NCBI GenBank assembly: GCA_947450895.1
Contig: CANFWT010000003.1
Span: forward strand, 1 to 64,000
Origin: Comamonadaceae bacterium
GTDB taxonomy: Bacteria; Pseudomonadota; Gammaproteobacteria; Burkholderiales; Burkholderiaceae_C
Reading direction: 5' to 3'
Length of the DNA: 64,000 bases
The notes under the pieces: generated by a model
What the model was told of the DNA's origin: nothing
Database searches by the model: none
The model's input: the letters and a program-made list of their open reading frames with translations, nothing else
Made by a program: the position numbers and the translations under genes
Shown: positions 24,276 to 37,229 of the stretch, piece after piece
Layout: the number at the start of each line of letters is the position of its first letter
Numbering within the stretch: the stretch's first letter is position 1

Positions 24276-25908
24276 AGGTCACGCGGTTGATTCCGCGCAC
24301 CTCGTTGATGATGCGACCCGATACTTTTTTGAGCAGCGCATAAGGCAGTTCGGCCCAGTCGGCGGTCATGAAGTCGCTGGTTTGCACCGCGCGCAGGGCC
24401 ACCACATAGTCGTAGGTGCGGCCGTCGCCCATGACACCCACGCTTTTGACGGGCAAGAACACGGTAAACGCCTGGCTCGTAGCCTCGTACCAATTTTTGG
24501 GCACGCCCGAGGCTGCGACCGCTTCTCCCGGCGTGGGGACGTAGGGCGTGGCGCGCAGTTCTTCGATAAAGATGGCGTCGGCCCGGCGCAGCAGGTCGGC
24601 ATATTCTTTTTTGACCTCGCCCAAAATCCGCACGCCCAGGCCGGGGCCGGGAAAGGGGTGGCGATACACCATGTCGTGGGGTAATCCAAGGGCCACGCCC
24701 AGTTCGCGCACCTCGTCCTTGAACAGGTCGCGCAGCGGCTCCAAGAGCTTGAGGCCCAACTGCTCGGGCAGGCCGCCCACGTTGTGGTGACTTTTGATGG
24801 TGACGGCTTTCTTGCTCTTGGCGCCGCCGCTCTCAATCACATCGGGGTAAATGGTGCCTTGGGCCAGGAACGTCGCGCCTTGGACGGCGCGACCGCCGTC
24901 CCCGCCCTTGTGGCCGCCGCCTGCGGCTTTGAGCTTGGCGGCTTCCGACTTGAACACGTCCACAAACAGGCCGCCAATGATCTTGCGTTTGGCTTCGGGG
25001 TCGCTCACGCCGGCGAGCTTGCCCAAAAACAGTTCGCTGGCGTCCACCCGGATCACCTTGGCGTGCAGCTTGCCGACGAACATCTCCATCACCATGTCGC
25101 CCTCATTCAGACGCAGCAAGCCGTGGTCCACGAACACGCAAGTCAGCTGGTCGCCAATGGCGCGGTGGATGAGCGCGGCTGCTACCGACGAATCCACGCC
25201 ACCAGACAGGCCCAAGATCACTTCTTCATTCCCCACTTGCGCGCGGATTTTGGCCACCGCCTCGGCCACGTGGTCGCGCATTACCCAATCGGGCCGGGCG
25301 GCACAAATATCCAGCACAAAGCGGTTCAGCAGCGCCTGGCCTTGCAGCGTGTGGGTCACCTCGGGGTGGAATTGCACTGCATAGAAGCGTCGCGCCTCGT
25401 CAGCCATGCCCGCAATCGGGCAACTCGGGGTGCTAGCCATCCGTTTGAAACCGGGCGGCAACTCCGTCACCTTGTCGCCATGGCTCATCCACACCTTGAG
25501 CATGCCATGGCCCTCGGGCGTGGTGAAGTCGGCGATGTCTTTGAGCAAGGCCGTGTGGCCGTGGGCGCGCACTTCGGCATAGCCAAACTCGCGGGTGTGA
25601 CCGCCTTCGACCTTGCCGCCGAGTTGCTGCGCCATGGTTTGCATGCCGTAGCAAATGCCCAGCACCGGCACGCCGAGCTCAAACACCGCAGCGGGGGCGC
25701 TGTCGGTGGTTTCTTCATAGACGCTGGCGTGGCTGCCCGACAAAATAACACCCTTCAAGCTGCCATCGGCCGCATAAGCACGCACCCAATCGTCTGTCAC
25801 ATCACAGGGGTGAACCTCGCAATACACATGGGCCTCGCGCACCCTGCGCGCAATGAGCTGGGTGACCTGGGAGCCGAAGTCGAGGATGAGAATTTTGGAG
25901 TGCTGCAT
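24232..25908 (-). CDS. guaA: GMP synthase (glutamine-hydrolysing)
   Basis: This 558-residue enzyme makes GMP from XMP using glutamine and ATP. It starts at [14 protein letters not shown] (ATG 25908). An N-terminal class I amidotransferase domain with the nucleophile in GICYGMQ is followed by the ATP pyrophosphatase P-loop LSGGVDSSV, and the family C-terminus ends KPPATIEWE. The insertion at its 3' end has left a complete reading frame. It lies after guaB on the same strand, separated by an intrinsic terminator. Confidence 0.96.
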   Translation of the reverse strand: MQHSKILILDFGSQVTQLIARRVREAHVYCEVHPCDVTDDWVRAYAADGSLKGVILSGSHASVYEETTDSAPAAVFELGVPVLGICYGMQTMAQQLGGKVEGGHTREFGYAEVRAHGHTALLKDIADFTTPEGHGMLKVWMSHGDKVTELPPGFKRMASTPSCPIAGMADEARRFYAVQFHPEVTHTLQGQALLNRFVLDICAARPDWVMRDHVAEAVAKIRAQVGNEEVILGLSGGVDSSVAAALIHRAIGDQLTCVFVDHGLLRLNEGDMVMEMFVGKLHAKVIRVDASELFLGKLAGVSDPEAKRKIIGGLFVDVFKSEAAKLKAAGGGHKGGDGGRAVQGATFLAQGTIYPDVIESGGAKSKKAVTIKSHHNVGGLPEQLGLKLLEPLRDLFKDEVRELGVALGLPHDMVYRHPFPGPGLGVRILGEVKKEYADLLRRADAIFIEELRATPYVPTPGEAVAASGVPKNWYEATSQAFTVFLPVKSVGVMGDGRTYDYVVALRAVQTSDFMTADWAELPYALLKKVSGRIINEVRGINRVTYDVSSKPPATIEWE

Positions 25909-25937
25909 GGCGCTTGAAGGAATCGAGAAGGAGAAAC

Positions 25938-25963
25938 AAAAAAGGCGTCTAAAACCAGACGCC
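25938..25963 (-). terminator. Intrinsic terminator between guaB and guaA
   Basis: On the - strand GGCGTCT-ggtttt-AGACGCC is followed at once by TTTTTT. It lies about 105 bases after the guaB stop and 30 bases before the guaA start, so it can end guaB transcripts or act as an attenuator for guaA. Confidence 0.8.
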
Positions 25964-26068
25964 CTTTGTGCCACAAAAAAATTAGTCTCCGCCGGGCCGC
26001 CCCAGGGCGACCAAGGTCGTCTCGGCGGTCAGCGCGGTACACGCAGTGGCAAGCGTGGCGGTCATGGG

Positions 26069-28868
<2,800 letters not shown>

Positions 28869-28889
28869 GGCCGGTATGATGCCACCGAC

Positions 28890-29357
28890 ATGACATCGCC
28901 CCCCTCCCCCACTGAACCCCGTCTCCCCGACCAGCAGGCAGCCGCCCTACGCCACGGCCTGCACCAGGTCAACCTAAGCCGCTGGCTGGCGGTCTGCAGT
29001 TTGGTGGGGCTGGTGGTGTTGAGTGCCGCCTGGGAGTTATTTCTGGCGCCCATCAAGCCCGGTGGTTCTTTGTTAGCTCTCAAGGCGATTCCCCTGTGCG
29101 TGCCGCTGGCGGGCCTGCTCAAAAACCGCATGTACACCTACCGCTGGGTCAGTCTGCTGGTGTGGCTGTATTTCACCGAGGGCGTGGTGCGCGCCTATGG
29201 GGACCGCGCCCCGAGCAACTATTACGCCTTGCTGGAAGTGATTTTGTGCCTGACACTTTTTGCGGGCTGTGCCCTGCACGTGCGACTGCGGCTTCGCAAT
29301 GCCAAAGCACCGGGCGCCACTCCCGACCCTGATGCATCCTCAAATGCCCCTGTATGA
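28890..29357 (+). CDS. DUF2069 membrane protein
   Basis: I choose ATG 28890 (MTSPPSPTEPRL) over ATG 28857, which lies inside the divergent gene's start region. The 155-residue protein has three to four hydrophobic helices (WLAVCSLVGLVVLSAAWELFL, then AIPLCVPLAGLL, LLVWLYFTEGVV, LLEVILCLTLFAGCALHV), fitting DUF2069. Function is unknown. Its stop overlaps the next start by ATGA, beginning a five-gene overlapping series that ends with xthA. Confidence 0.82.
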   Translation: MTSPPSPTEPRLPDQQAAALRHGLHQVNLSRWLAVCSLVGLVVLSAAWELFLAPIKPGGSLLALKAIPLCVPLAGLLKNRMYTYRWVSLLVWLYFTEGVVRAYGDRAPSNYYALLEVILCLTLFAGCALHVRLRLRNAKAPGATPDPDASSNAPV

Positions 29358-30805
29358 GCCCTTTTGAATTACTGATCCGCCTGCGCGCCATCGTCGGCGA
29401 CGCCCATGTCCTCACCGAGGGCGACCTGACCGGCTATGAACTGGACTGGCGCAAACGCGAGCGCGGCAAATCGCTGGCCATAGTGCGCCCCAACTCCACC
29501 GCCCAGGTGGCCGAAGTGGTCAACGCCTGCGCGCAAGCGGGTGTGAGCATCGTGCCCCAGGGCGGCAACACCGGCATGGTGGTCGGCTCCACGCCAGACG
29601 CCAGCGGCACGCAAATCGTGCTGAGCCTCACGCGCATGAACGCCATCCGCACGCTCGATGCGGCCAACCTCACCATCACGGTAGAAGCCGGTTGCGTGCT
29701 GCAAACCCTGCAAGAGGCCTGCGACAAGGCCGGCTTTTTGTTTCCCTTGAGTCTGGCCTCGGAAGGCAGTTGCACGATTGGCGGCAACCTGGGTACCAAC
29801 GCCGGGGGCACGCAGGTGGTGCGCTTTGGCAACGCCCGCGAACTCTGCCTGGGCCTGGAAGTGGTCACCGCCCAAGGCGAAGTCTGGAGCGGCCTGACCG
29901 GCCTGCGCAAGGACAACACCGGCTACGACCTGCGCCACTTGTTCATTGGCTCCGAAGGCACGCTGGGCGTGATCACCGCCGCCACCATGAAGCTGTACCC
30001 GGCGCCCAAGTCGCAACTCACGGCGCTGGCCGCGGTGCCCTCGCTGGACGCGGCCGTGGCGCTGCTGGGCCTGGCGCACCAGCATTTGGGCGCAGGCCTG
30101 ACGGGTTTTGAAGTGATGGGCCAGTTTGCGCTGAGCTTGGTGACCAAGCACTTCCCCCAGCAGCGCGTGCCGTTTTATGAAACCACGCCCTATTGCGTGG
30201 TGCTGGAAAACTCCGACAGCGAGTCTGACGAACATGCACGCGGCCAGTTTGAGCGCCTGCTGGAAGACGCGCTGACCCAAGGCTGCGTGAGCGACGCGGT
30301 GGTGGCTGAGAGCATGGCGCAAGCCCGCGCGCTGTGGCACATCCGCGAAAGCATCCCGCTGGCGCAGGCGCAGGAGGGGCTGAACATCAAGCACGATATT
30401 TCGATTGCCGTGTCAAAAATTCCTGAGTTTGTGCGCTTGGCCGATACAGCGTTACAGGCAGAGTTTCCCGGCGTGCGATTGGTCAATTACGGCCACCTGG
30501 GTGACGGCAATCTGCACTACAACGTGCAAGCCCCGGCTGGTGCAGACGCCGAAGCCTTTTTGCGCGACCAAGAAGGCCCGATCAACGCCGTGGTCTACGC
30601 CCTGGTGGATGATTTCAACGGATCCATTTCGGCCGAACACGGCATTGGCAGCCTCAAGCGCGAAAAGCTGGAAAAGCACAAGTCGCCGGTCGCACTGGGC
30701 CTGATGCGCTCCATCAAAGCAGCGCTGGACCCGCACAATATGTTCAACCCCGGGCGGATGCTGGCAGCCTCCGCTGCCGCACCGCATACATTGACCACGC
30801 CATGA
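29354..30805 (+). CDS. FAD-linked 2-hydroxyacid dehydrogenase (GlcD/D-lactate type)
   Basis: This 483-residue oxidoreductase has an FAD-binding PCMH domain (about 35-215, with [13 protein letters not shown] and [17 protein letters not shown]) and an FAD-oxidase C-terminal domain ending in [16 protein letters not shown]. This is the pattern of D-lactate, glycolate and D-2-hydroxyglutarate dehydrogenases; the substrate cannot be fixed from sequence. It is coupled by ATGA overlaps to DUF2069 and thyA. Confidence 0.88.
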   Translation: MSPFELLIRLRAIVGDAHVLTEGDLTGYELDWRKRERGKSLAIVRPNSTAQVAEVVNACAQAGVSIVPQGGNTGMVVGSTPDASGTQIVLSLTRMNAIRTLDAANLTITVEAGCVLQTLQEACDKAGFLFPLSLASEGSCTIGGNLGTNAGGTQVVRFGNARELCLGLEVVTAQGEVWSGLTGLRKDNTGYDLRHLFIGSEGTLGVITAATMKLYPAPKSQLTALAAVPSLDAAVALLGLAHQHLGAGLTGFEVMGQFALSLVTKHFPQQRVPFYETTPYCVVLENSDSESDEHARGQFERLLEDALTQGCVSDAVVAESMAQARALWHIRESIPLAQAQEGLNIKHDISIAVSKIPEFVRLADTALQAEFPGVRLVNYGHLGDGNLHYNVQAPAGADAEAFLRDQEGPINAVVYALVDDFNGSISAEHGIGSLKREKLEKHKSPVALGLMRSIKAALDPHNMFNPGRMLAASAAAPHTLTTP

Positions 30806-31653
30806 CGTCTGACGCCGCCGCTTCTACACCCCCGATTCCCCAGCAGTACGAAGACCTGCTGCGCCACGCCTACACCCACGGCGTGGACAAGCAAGACCGC
30901 ACCGGCACCGGCACCAAAAGCGTGTTTGGCTACCAAATGCGCTTTGACCTCGCCCAGGGTTTCCCGCTGGTTACGACCAAGAAAGTGCATTTGCGCAGCA
31001 TCATCGTGGAGCTGCTGTGGTTTCTGACGGGTTCGAGCAACAACAACTGGCTCAAAGAGCGCGGCGTTTCCATCTGGGACGAATGGGCGCGCCCCGACGG
31101 CGATTTGGGCCCGGTCTACGGCGTGCAGTGGCGCAGCTGGCCCACACCGGACGGCCAGCACATCGACCAGATCAGCGAACTGCTGCAGACGCTCAAAACC
31201 AACCCCGACTCGCGCCGCATGATCGTGAGCGCCTGGAACGTGGCCGAACTTTCCAAAATGGCGCTCATGCCCTGCCACGCGTTCTTTCAGTTTTATGTGG
31301 CGCCCGCCCAAATACCAGGCGGGCGCGGCAAGCTGAGCTGCCAGCTGTACCAACGCAGCGCCGATATCTTTTTGGGCGTGCCCTTCAACATTGCCAGCTA
31401 CGCGCTGCTCACCCATATGGTGGCGCAGCAGTGCGACCTGGACGTGGGCGACTTCATCTGGACCGGGGGCGACTGCCACATTTACAGCAACCACCATGCG
31501 CAAGTGGAGCTGCAACTCTCCCGTACGCCCCTGCCCTACCCCACGCTGCACATGCTGCGCCGCCCGGACACGATCTTTGACTACCAATTTGAAGATTTTG
31601 AAGTGCGCGACTATGCGCCGCACCCGGCCATCAAAGCCCCTGTCGCGGTGTGA
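30802..31653 (+). CDS. thyA: Thymidylate synthase
   Basis: This 283-residue enzyme converts dUMP to dTMP with methylene-tetrahydrofolate. The nucleophile is in [10 protein letters not shown] (near residue 157), the folate/dUMP loop [16 protein letters not shown] is complete, and the family ending APVAV is present. It begins in the stop of the dehydrogenase gene and is followed by folA, which regenerates the folate it oxidises. Confidence 0.97.
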   Translation: MTSDAAASTPPIPQQYEDLLRHAYTHGVDKQDRTGTGTKSVFGYQMRFDLAQGFPLVTTKKVHLRSIIVELLWFLTGSSNNNWLKERGVSIWDEWARPDGDLGPVYGVQWRSWPTPDGQHIDQISELLQTLKTNPDSRRMIVSAWNVAELSKMALMPCHAFFQFYVAPAQIPGGRGKLSCQLYQRSADIFLGVPFNIASYALLTHMVAQQCDLDVGDFIWTGGDCHIYSNHHAQVELQLSRTPLPYPTLHMLRRPDTIFDYQFEDFEVRDYAPHPAIKAPVAV

Positions 31654-31661
31654 ACGCCGCC

Positions 31662-32171
31662 ATGCGTCTGCACCTGATCTTTGCCCGCGCGGCCAATGGC
31701 GTCATCGGCAACCAAGGCACCCTGCCCTGGCATTTGCCCGAAGACCTGGCGCACTTCAAACGCAGCACACTGGGCTGCCCCGTGATCATGGGGCGCAAAA
31801 CCTGGGACTCTTTGCCGCCGAAGTTTCGGCCCTTGCCTGGTCGAATGAATGTGGTGATTACCCGCCAGAGTGATTGGCGGGCGGAGGGCGCATTCATCGC
31901 GCATTCGCTGGAGGGAGCCATGGCGCTTTGTGAGTCCCACCCGGACGTGTGGGTGATAGGCGGCGCGCAGATTTACGCCCAGGCTTTGCCGCTTGCGGCC
32001 AGCGCCGAAATCACCGAAATAGACATTTCCCCCGAAGGCGACGCCTATGCGCCGACTTTTGGCCCCCTGTGGCTGGAAACCAGGCGCGAGAACCATGTCG
32101 CCGCCAGCGGTATGACGTACCGCTTCATTACCCTGACACGCCGGGACCTTACCCCCTCCCAGACCTTATGA
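31662..32171 (+). CDS. folA: Dihydrofolate reductase
   Basis: I take ATG 31662 (MRLHLIFARAANGVIG) as start; a GTG at 31650 overlapping the thyA stop is the alternative. The 169-residue enzyme has LPWHLPEDLAHFKR, VIMGRKTWDSLP, and VIGGAQIYAQAL, all standard DHFR motifs, and should recycle dihydrofolate from ThyA. The stop overlaps xthA by ATGA. Confidence 0.95.
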   Translation: MRLHLIFARAANGVIGNQGTLPWHLPEDLAHFKRSTLGCPVIMGRKTWDSLPPKFRPLPGRMNVVITRQSDWRAEGAFIAHSLEGAMALCESHPDVWVIGGAQIYAQALPLAASAEITEIDISPEGDAYAPTFGPLWLETRRENHVAASGMTYRFITLTRRDLTPSQTL

Positions 32172-32935
32172 AATTTGCCACCTGGAACGTGAATTCGCTC
32201 ACCGTACGCCTGCCGCAAGTCCTGGGATGGTTGCAGACCAACCCGGTAGACGTGCTGGTTTTGCAAGAAACCAAAATGACAGACGACAAGTTTCCGGCGG
32301 CTGAATTCTTGGCCGCCGGCTACCAGGCGCAGTGGTTTGGCCAAAAAACCTACAACGGCGTTGCGCTGCTGAGCCGTATACCTGCGGTGGATGTGGTAAA
32401 AAACATCCCAGGCTTTGCCGACGACATGGCGCGGGTAATTTGCGGCACGGTGGACGGCACTCGGGTCATAGGTGCCTATTTCCCCAATGGTCAAGCCCCA
32501 GGCAGCGAGAAGTTTGAGTACAAAATGGAGTGGCTTAAGGGTCTGCGCGCCTGGGTCAAGCAAGAGCTGGTGCAACACCCGCAATTGATTCTCATGGGCG
32601 ACTACAACATCACCTTTGACGACGCCGATGTGTGGGATCCGGAAGGCATGCGTGACCAGATCCATTGCACCGACGACGAGCGCTACCACCTGCGCGCCCT
32701 GATCGCCCTCGGCCTGCACGACAGCTACCGCCTGTTTAGCCAAGCCGCCAAAAGCTTCACATGGTGGGATTACCGCGACTTCGCGTTTCGGCGCAACCGC
32801 GGCCTGCGCATTGACCATATTCTGATCAGCGATGCGCTCAAACCCATGGCAAAAGCCTGCCAGATCGATCGCTCCCCGCGAAAAAATGAGCGGCCCAGCG
32901 ACCACACCCCTGTCATTTTGGACATCGATCGCTAG
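32168..32935 (+). CDS. xthA: Exodeoxyribonuclease III (AP endonuclease)
   Basis: This 255-residue enzyme starts at MKFATWNVNSLTVR (ATG in the folA stop). It has the exonuclease-endonuclease-phosphatase residues LQETKMTD, GDYNITFDDAD, GLRIDHILIS and the final SDHTPV. It repairs abasic and 3'-blocked DNA ends. It closes the overlapping series from DUF2069. Confidence 0.95.
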   Translation: MKFATWNVNSLTVRLPQVLGWLQTNPVDVLVLQETKMTDDKFPAAEFLAAGYQAQWFGQKTYNGVALLSRIPAVDVVKNIPGFADDMARVICGTVDGTRVIGAYFPNGQAPGSEKFEYKMEWLKGLRAWVKQELVQHPQLILMGDYNITFDDADVWDPEGMRDQIHCTDDERYHLRALIALGLHDSYRLFSQAAKSFTWWDYRDFAFRRNRGLRIDHILISDALKPMAKACQIDRSPRKNERPSDHTPVILDIDR

Positions 32936-33110
32936 GCGCGCGCGGCACTCAGGCAGGCACTGCCAAAAATAAGCAAGGCGCCTGCCAGAAAACGTGTCGC
33001 GGCTCAAGTGGCTGGTGTGGACTTTCGCGATAATCCAAGGCGCTCGGGGCTTTGGCCTCCGTTGTTTGGCGCTTACGCACGCATTTCCAACCTTACCTGA
33101 TCCACTACCC

Positions 33111-33749
33111 ATGTCTGACCTGCAAAACAAACTCCAATGGCGCTATGCCACCAAAAAAATGGACCCGGCCAAGACCGTGCCACAAGAAAAAGTGGAGCGC
33201 ATTTTGGAAGCCGTGCGCCTGGCGCCTAGTTCTAGCGGCCTGCAACCGTACGAAGTGCTGGTGGTAACCAGCGCCGCCGTGCGCGAGCAGATCAAGCCTA
33301 TCGCCTGGGGCCAAGCGCAGATCACCGAGGGTTCACACTTGCTGGTGTTCGCAGCCTGGGACAATTACACAGCCGATCGCATCAACCAGATGTTTGACTT
33401 CACCAACGCCAAGCGCGGCGGCAGCACCGAAGCCGGTGATGCGTACCGCAAGAACTTGTTGGCGAACTACACAGTGCGCGATCCACAGGTCAACTTTGAA
33501 CACGCCGCGCGCCAAGCCTATATTGGCCTGGGCGTCGCGCTGGTGGCTGCGGCGTTTGAAGAGGTGGACAGCACGCCCATGGAAGGTTTTGACCCCAAGG
33601 CGCTGGACCAGATCTTGAACCTGTCAGCGCGTGGTCTGCGCAGCGTGGCCATCATGCCCCTGGGCTACCGCGAAGCCGACAAGGACTGGTTGGTCAACCT
33701 GCCCAAGGTACGCCGCCCCAGCGCAGAATTTGTCACCGAGGTCAAATAG
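33111..33749 (+). CDS. NAD(P)H-dependent nitroreductase-family oxidoreductase
   Basis: From ATG 33111 (MSDLQNKLQWRYATKKMD) the protein has 212 residues and matches the FMN-dependent nitroreductase fold: RLAPSSSGLQPYEVLVV near 38-54, HAARQAYIGLGVALVAAAFEEVDSTPMEGFD, and a terminal LPLGYREADKDW-like segment. Such enzymes reduce nitroaromatics, quinones or flavins; the true substrate is unknown. Confidence 0.88.
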   Translation: MSDLQNKLQWRYATKKMDPAKTVPQEKVERILEAVRLAPSSSGLQPYEVLVVTSAAVREQIKPIAWGQAQITEGSHLLVFAAWDNYTADRINQMFDFTNAKRGGSTEAGDAYRKNLLANYTVRDPQVNFEHAARQAYIGLGVALVAAAFEEVDSTPMEGFDPKALDQILNLSARGLRSVAIMPLGYREADKDWLVNLPKVRRPSAEFVTEVK

Positions 33750-33764
33750 TCCTTTGCCCAGGGC

Positions 33765-34049
33765 ATGAGCACACCCACGCACGCTGCAAGCCTGGCCGCA
33801 TTAGGCCAGGCCTTGGCAGAGCTGCGTGCCAATGTTCTTGGAGTGGTCGCATTTTGCGCCCAGGCACGCGCGCAAGACGCACTGCTGGCCGACCTGCCCC
33901 CGCGCTTTGGCGAGGTGTGGCAGGGTTTGCTCGACAGGCTGGAATCAAGCGCCTTGTTCAGCGAAGAAAGCTGCTCTTTTAGCCAGTCCGCGCTGCTGGA
34001 CAACCTGGACATGTGGCTGCAAAAAGCGAGTGAGCGGCTGACCGCCTAG
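33765..34049 (+). CDS. Small hypothetical helical protein
   Basis: This 94-residue ORF begins 15 bases after the nitroreductase gene. It is predicted all-helical, with alanine- and leucine-rich segments and no motif I recognise. Codon use matches its neighbours, so I accept it as a gene, probably co-transcribed with the nitroreductase. Confidence 0.6.
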   Translation: MSTPTHAASLAALGQALAELRANVLGVVAFCAQARAQDALLADLPPRFGEVWQGLLDRLESSALFSEESCSFSQSALLDNLDMWLQKASERLTA

Positions 34050-34132
34050 CTTGTCACGCGGGCGCCAGGGCGCACGCTGCGCTGCGGGTTGGCAATTTAC
34101 ACTGGGGTGAACTTCCCAGGAGCCTTCAGACC

Positions 34133-34774
34133 ATGATCACGCTTTGCGGCTTTGCCGTTTCCAACTACTACAACATCGTCAAGCAAGCGCTGCTTGAAAA
34201 AGAGATTCCCTTCGCCGAGGAGTACGTCACTACCGGCAGCAAAGATGAGGCCGTACTGGCCGACTCCCCCTTGGCCAAGGTGCCGTTTATCCGAACGCCC
34301 CAGGGCGGTTTGTGCGAAAGCGCCGTCATCCTGGACTACCTGGAAGCGCAGTACCCTGCCCACCCCTTGATGCCCAGCGACGCGTTTGCGGCGGCCAAGG
34401 CCCGCGAACTCATCACTTTCATGAATCTGCACCTGGAACTGGTCGCGCGTGAGTTGTATGCGCAGGCGTTTTTCGGCGGCACGGTGAGCGAAGCGGCGCA
34501 GGCGTCGGTGCGCAAGCGGCTGGAGAAGAACGTCGTGGCCTTCAAGCGCCTGGCCCAATTCGCACCTTTTGTGGCCGGTGACAGCTTTACGCTTGCCGAC
34601 TGCGTGGCGTTTAGCAACCTGCCGCTGGTGGGTATGGCCACGCGCGCCATCTACGGCGAAGACCTATTGGCAGCCGGTGGCGTGGACTACAAGCCCTACA
34701 TCAAGCTTCTGGGCGAGCGCCCGAGTTCGCAAGCGGTGATTGCCGGACGCAAAGCGGCGATGACCAAGCCCTGA
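34133..34774 (+). CDS. Glutathione S-transferase family protein
   Basis: This 213-residue protein has an N-terminal thioredoxin-like domain (about 1-78) with KVPFIRTPQGGLCESAVILDYLEAQYP, carrying the cis-Pro and the Glu-Ser glutathione site, and a helical C-terminal domain with SFTLADCVAF. It opens a rightward run with a monooxygenase and an esterase, suggesting detoxification or degradation of an organic substrate. Confidence 0.9.
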   Translation: MITLCGFAVSNYYNIVKQALLEKEIPFAEEYVTTGSKDEAVLADSPLAKVPFIRTPQGGLCESAVILDYLEAQYPAHPLMPSDAFAAAKARELITFMNLHLELVARELYAQAFFGGTVSEAAQASVRKRLEKNVVAFKRLAQFAPFVAGDSFTLADCVAFSNLPLVGMATRAIYGEDLLAAGGVDYKPYIKLLGERPSSQAVIAGRKAAMTKP

Positions 34775-34782
34775 TCACCGCG

Positions 34783-36291
34783 ATGGAGCAAGCAGCGGCA
34801 CCAGACCCTGCCCAGGCGCCAGCACAGCGGGTTTATCCCGTCATCGTGGTGGGCGCCGGTTTTGCCGGCCTTGGCATGGCGATCCAATTGCGCCAGGCGG
34901 GCATCGATTTTTTGCTGCTGGAAAAAGGCACTGAGATTGGCGGCGTCTGGAGGGACAACAACTATCCCGGCTGCGGCTGTGACGTGCCCTCGGCCCTGTA
35001 TTCCTACTCTTTTGCCCCCAACCCGGGATGGAGCCGGTTTTTCGCCCAACAGGGCGAGATCAAAGACTACACACGGCGCACCGCCCAAGCGTTTGGCGTG
35101 ATGGACCGCGTGCGCTTGCAGCACGAGTTGCTGGCGGCGCGATGGGTCGGTGACCAAAAACTCTGGCGCCTGCACACCAGCGCCGGCGTGTATTGGGCGC
35201 AATTTGTGGTGATGGCCAGTGGCCCCATGCATGTGCCGGTGCTGCCGCCCATCAAGGGGCTGGACACGTTTACTGGCGTGCACTTCCACTCCGCGCGCTG
35301 GGACCACGGCTACGACCTGCGTGGCAAGCGGGTGGCGGTGATTGGCTCGGGTGCCTCGGCCATCCAATTTGTACCGCACATCGCGCCCCTGGTAGAGCGC
35401 CTCACCCTGTTTCAGCGCACCGCGCCTTGGGTCTTGCCCAAGTTTGACCCGCCGATCTCAAAGCGCTGGCAAGGCATTTTTCAAAAATATCCCTGGACCC
35501 AGCGGCTCTTGCGCACGGTGTTGTACCTGCAGTTTGAGCTGCTCAACGCCAGCCTGAGCTACCCGGCGCTGCTCAAACGCATCCAGGCCCAGGGATTGAA
35601 GAACATTGCGCGAGGCGTAAAAGACGCCACGCTGCGGGCCAGACTGGTGCCCGACTACTCCATCGGTTGCAAGCGGATATTGCTGTCCAACACCTGGTAC
35701 CGCGCGCTGGCCAAACCCCAGGTGCAGGTAGTGGGCGGCGTGGCCGAGGTTCAGGGCCACAAGGTGATTTCCAGCAACGGAAGCAGTTGCGAGGTAGACG
35801 CGCTCATTTTTGCCACCGGCTTTGAAGTGGCCAACCCGCCCATTGCCAGTCGCATCGTAGGCCTTAGCGGCACCACGCTGGCGGCGCAGTGGCAGGGCTC
35901 GCCCGCAGCCTATTTGGGCACCATGGCGCAAGACTGCCCGAATCTGTTTCTGACCTTTGGCCCCAACTTGTACACCTACTCATCCGCGTTTGTGATTCTG
36001 GAGGCGCAGTTCAAGTTCATCTTGTCGGCCATCACCACGGCGCGGCGCAAAAACATTGCCATCATCGCAGTAGACCCCGCGCGTTTGGCCAGCTACAACA
36101 GCCAAGTCCAGGGCGCATTGCAAACCACCGTCTGGAACAGCGGCTGCTCCAGCTATTTTCTGGACCACAGCGGGCGCAACACCACCAATTGGCCCTGGAC
36201 CACCTTTACCATGCGCCGGCGTCTGGGCCGTTTTTTAGAAAAACACTTCGTGACTGAAACCTGCAGCCCGCCAGCGCAAAACATCCCATGA
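34783..36291 (+). CDS. Flavin monooxygenase, Baeyer-Villiger type
   Basis: This 502-residue protein has an FAD Rossmann motif GAGFAG (24-29), an NADPH motif GSGASA near 185, and between them FTGVHFHSARWD near 162, which fits the type I Baeyer-Villiger fingerprint FxGxxxHxxxW[PD]. These enzymes insert oxygen beside a ketone to give an ester or lactone. The hydrolase that follows with an ATGA overlap could cleave such a product. The substrate is not known. Confidence 0.87.
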   Translation: MEQAAAPDPAQAPAQRVYPVIVVGAGFAGLGMAIQLRQAGIDFLLLEKGTEIGGVWRDNNYPGCGCDVPSALYSYSFAPNPGWSRFFAQQGEIKDYTRRTAQAFGVMDRVRLQHELLAARWVGDQKLWRLHTSAGVYWAQFVVMASGPMHVPVLPPIKGLDTFTGVHFHSARWDHGYDLRGKRVAVIGSGASAIQFVPHIAPLVERLTLFQRTAPWVLPKFDPPISKRWQGIFQKYPWTQRLLRTVLYLQFELLNASLSYPALLKRIQAQGLKNIARGVKDATLRARLVPDYSIGCKRILLSNTWYRALAKPQVQVVGGVAEVQGHKVISSNGSSCEVDALIFATGFEVANPPIASRIVGLSGTTLAAQWQGSPAAYLGTMAQDCPNLFLTFGPNLYTYSSAFVILEAQFKFILSAITTARRKNIAIIAVDPARLASYNSQVQGALQTTVWNSGCSSYFLDHSGRNTTNWPWTTFTMRRRLGRFLEKHFVTETCSPPAQNIP

Positions 36292-37196
36292 GCATCCAAA
36301 ACTTCTTTATCAACCGGTTTTTGAAATCCCGCAGACTGGCCAGTCTTCAGCTCACCCCCGAGCAGCGCCTGCGCCAGGGACGCAAGTTTCTCAGCCGGGA
36401 CTATGGCAAAGCCCGAACCGACGTGGCGGTATGCGCCGAGGTCATCGGCGGCGTACCCGTGGAATGGGTGGAGCCCAAAACACTTTCGCAAGACGCGCGC
36501 GCGCCCATCTGCGTGTACCTGCATGGCGGCGGATTCATCGTCGGCAGCCTCAACAGCCACCGCGACATGGCTACCCACCTGGCCGCCATGGCCCAGGTGC
36601 GCATGCTGATGGTGGACTACCGGCTGGCGCCCGAGTATCCGTTTCCAGCAGCCCACGAGGACGCCATGGCGGTGTACCAAGGATTGCTCGCGCGCGGCGT
36701 GTCGCCCGGCCAATTGCTCATGGGTGGCGACAGTGCGGGCGGCAACTTGGCGCTCGCCACCGCCCAAGCCATCCGCGACGCCGGCCTGCCGCAGCCGCGC
36801 GGCCTGGTGCTTTTTTCACCCTGGATTGACTTAACCCACCAAGGCGACTCCATTTCCACCAACGAGGCCAAAGACGCGATGCTGCACCGGCAACTGCTGG
36901 TGGACGCCCTGGCCATGTACGCACCCACAGCGCTGGCCACTAACCCCAAAATTTCGCCCCTGCTGGGCAATCTATCCGGCCTGCCACCAACCCTGACCTT
37001 GGTCAGCCAGTCCGAAATTTTGCGCGACGACGCGCTGCGCCTGCACCAGCTGCTGCAAGCCGCAGGCGGCAACAGCACCTGCCTGCAATGGAAGCACACA
37101 CCCCACGCCTTTCCGGTGATGGCGCGCCTGCTGCCCGAGGCGCGCGACGCCTTGCGCCAGACGGCAGGCTTTATGGCGCGCGTGCTGCGGGGCTGA
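36288..37196 (+). CDS. HSL-family alpha/beta hydrolase (esterase)
   Basis: This 302-residue esterase has the oxyanion motif HGGG (in VYLHGGGFIVGS), the nucleophile in GGDSAGGN and a late His in KHTPHAFPV, the hormone-sensitive-lipase pattern. There is no signal peptide. It is coupled to the Baeyer-Villiger-type monooxygenase by ATGA and may hydrolyse the ester or lactone formed. Confidence 0.9.
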   Translation: MSIQNFFINRFLKSRRLASLQLTPEQRLRQGRKFLSRDYGKARTDVAVCAEVIGGVPVEWVEPKTLSQDARAPICVYLHGGGFIVGSLNSHRDMATHLAAMAQVRMLMVDYRLAPEYPFPAAHEDAMAVYQGLLARGVSPGQLLMGGDSAGGNLALATAQAIRDAGLPQPRGLVLFSPWIDLTHQGDSISTNEAKDAMLHRQLLVDALAMYAPTALATNPKISPLLGNLSGLPPTLTLVSQSEILRDDALRLHQLLQAAGGNSTCLQWKHTPHAFPVMARLLPEARDALRQTAGFMARVLRG

Positions 37197-37229
37197 AGCC
37201 ATCAGGCCGTCAGGCCACCTAAGCCCTCA

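Noticed and set aside
31650-31661. GTG start of folA overlapping the thyA stop
   Set aside because: The ATG 12 bases later gives the normal DHFR N-terminus; the GTG remains possible but is less likely.
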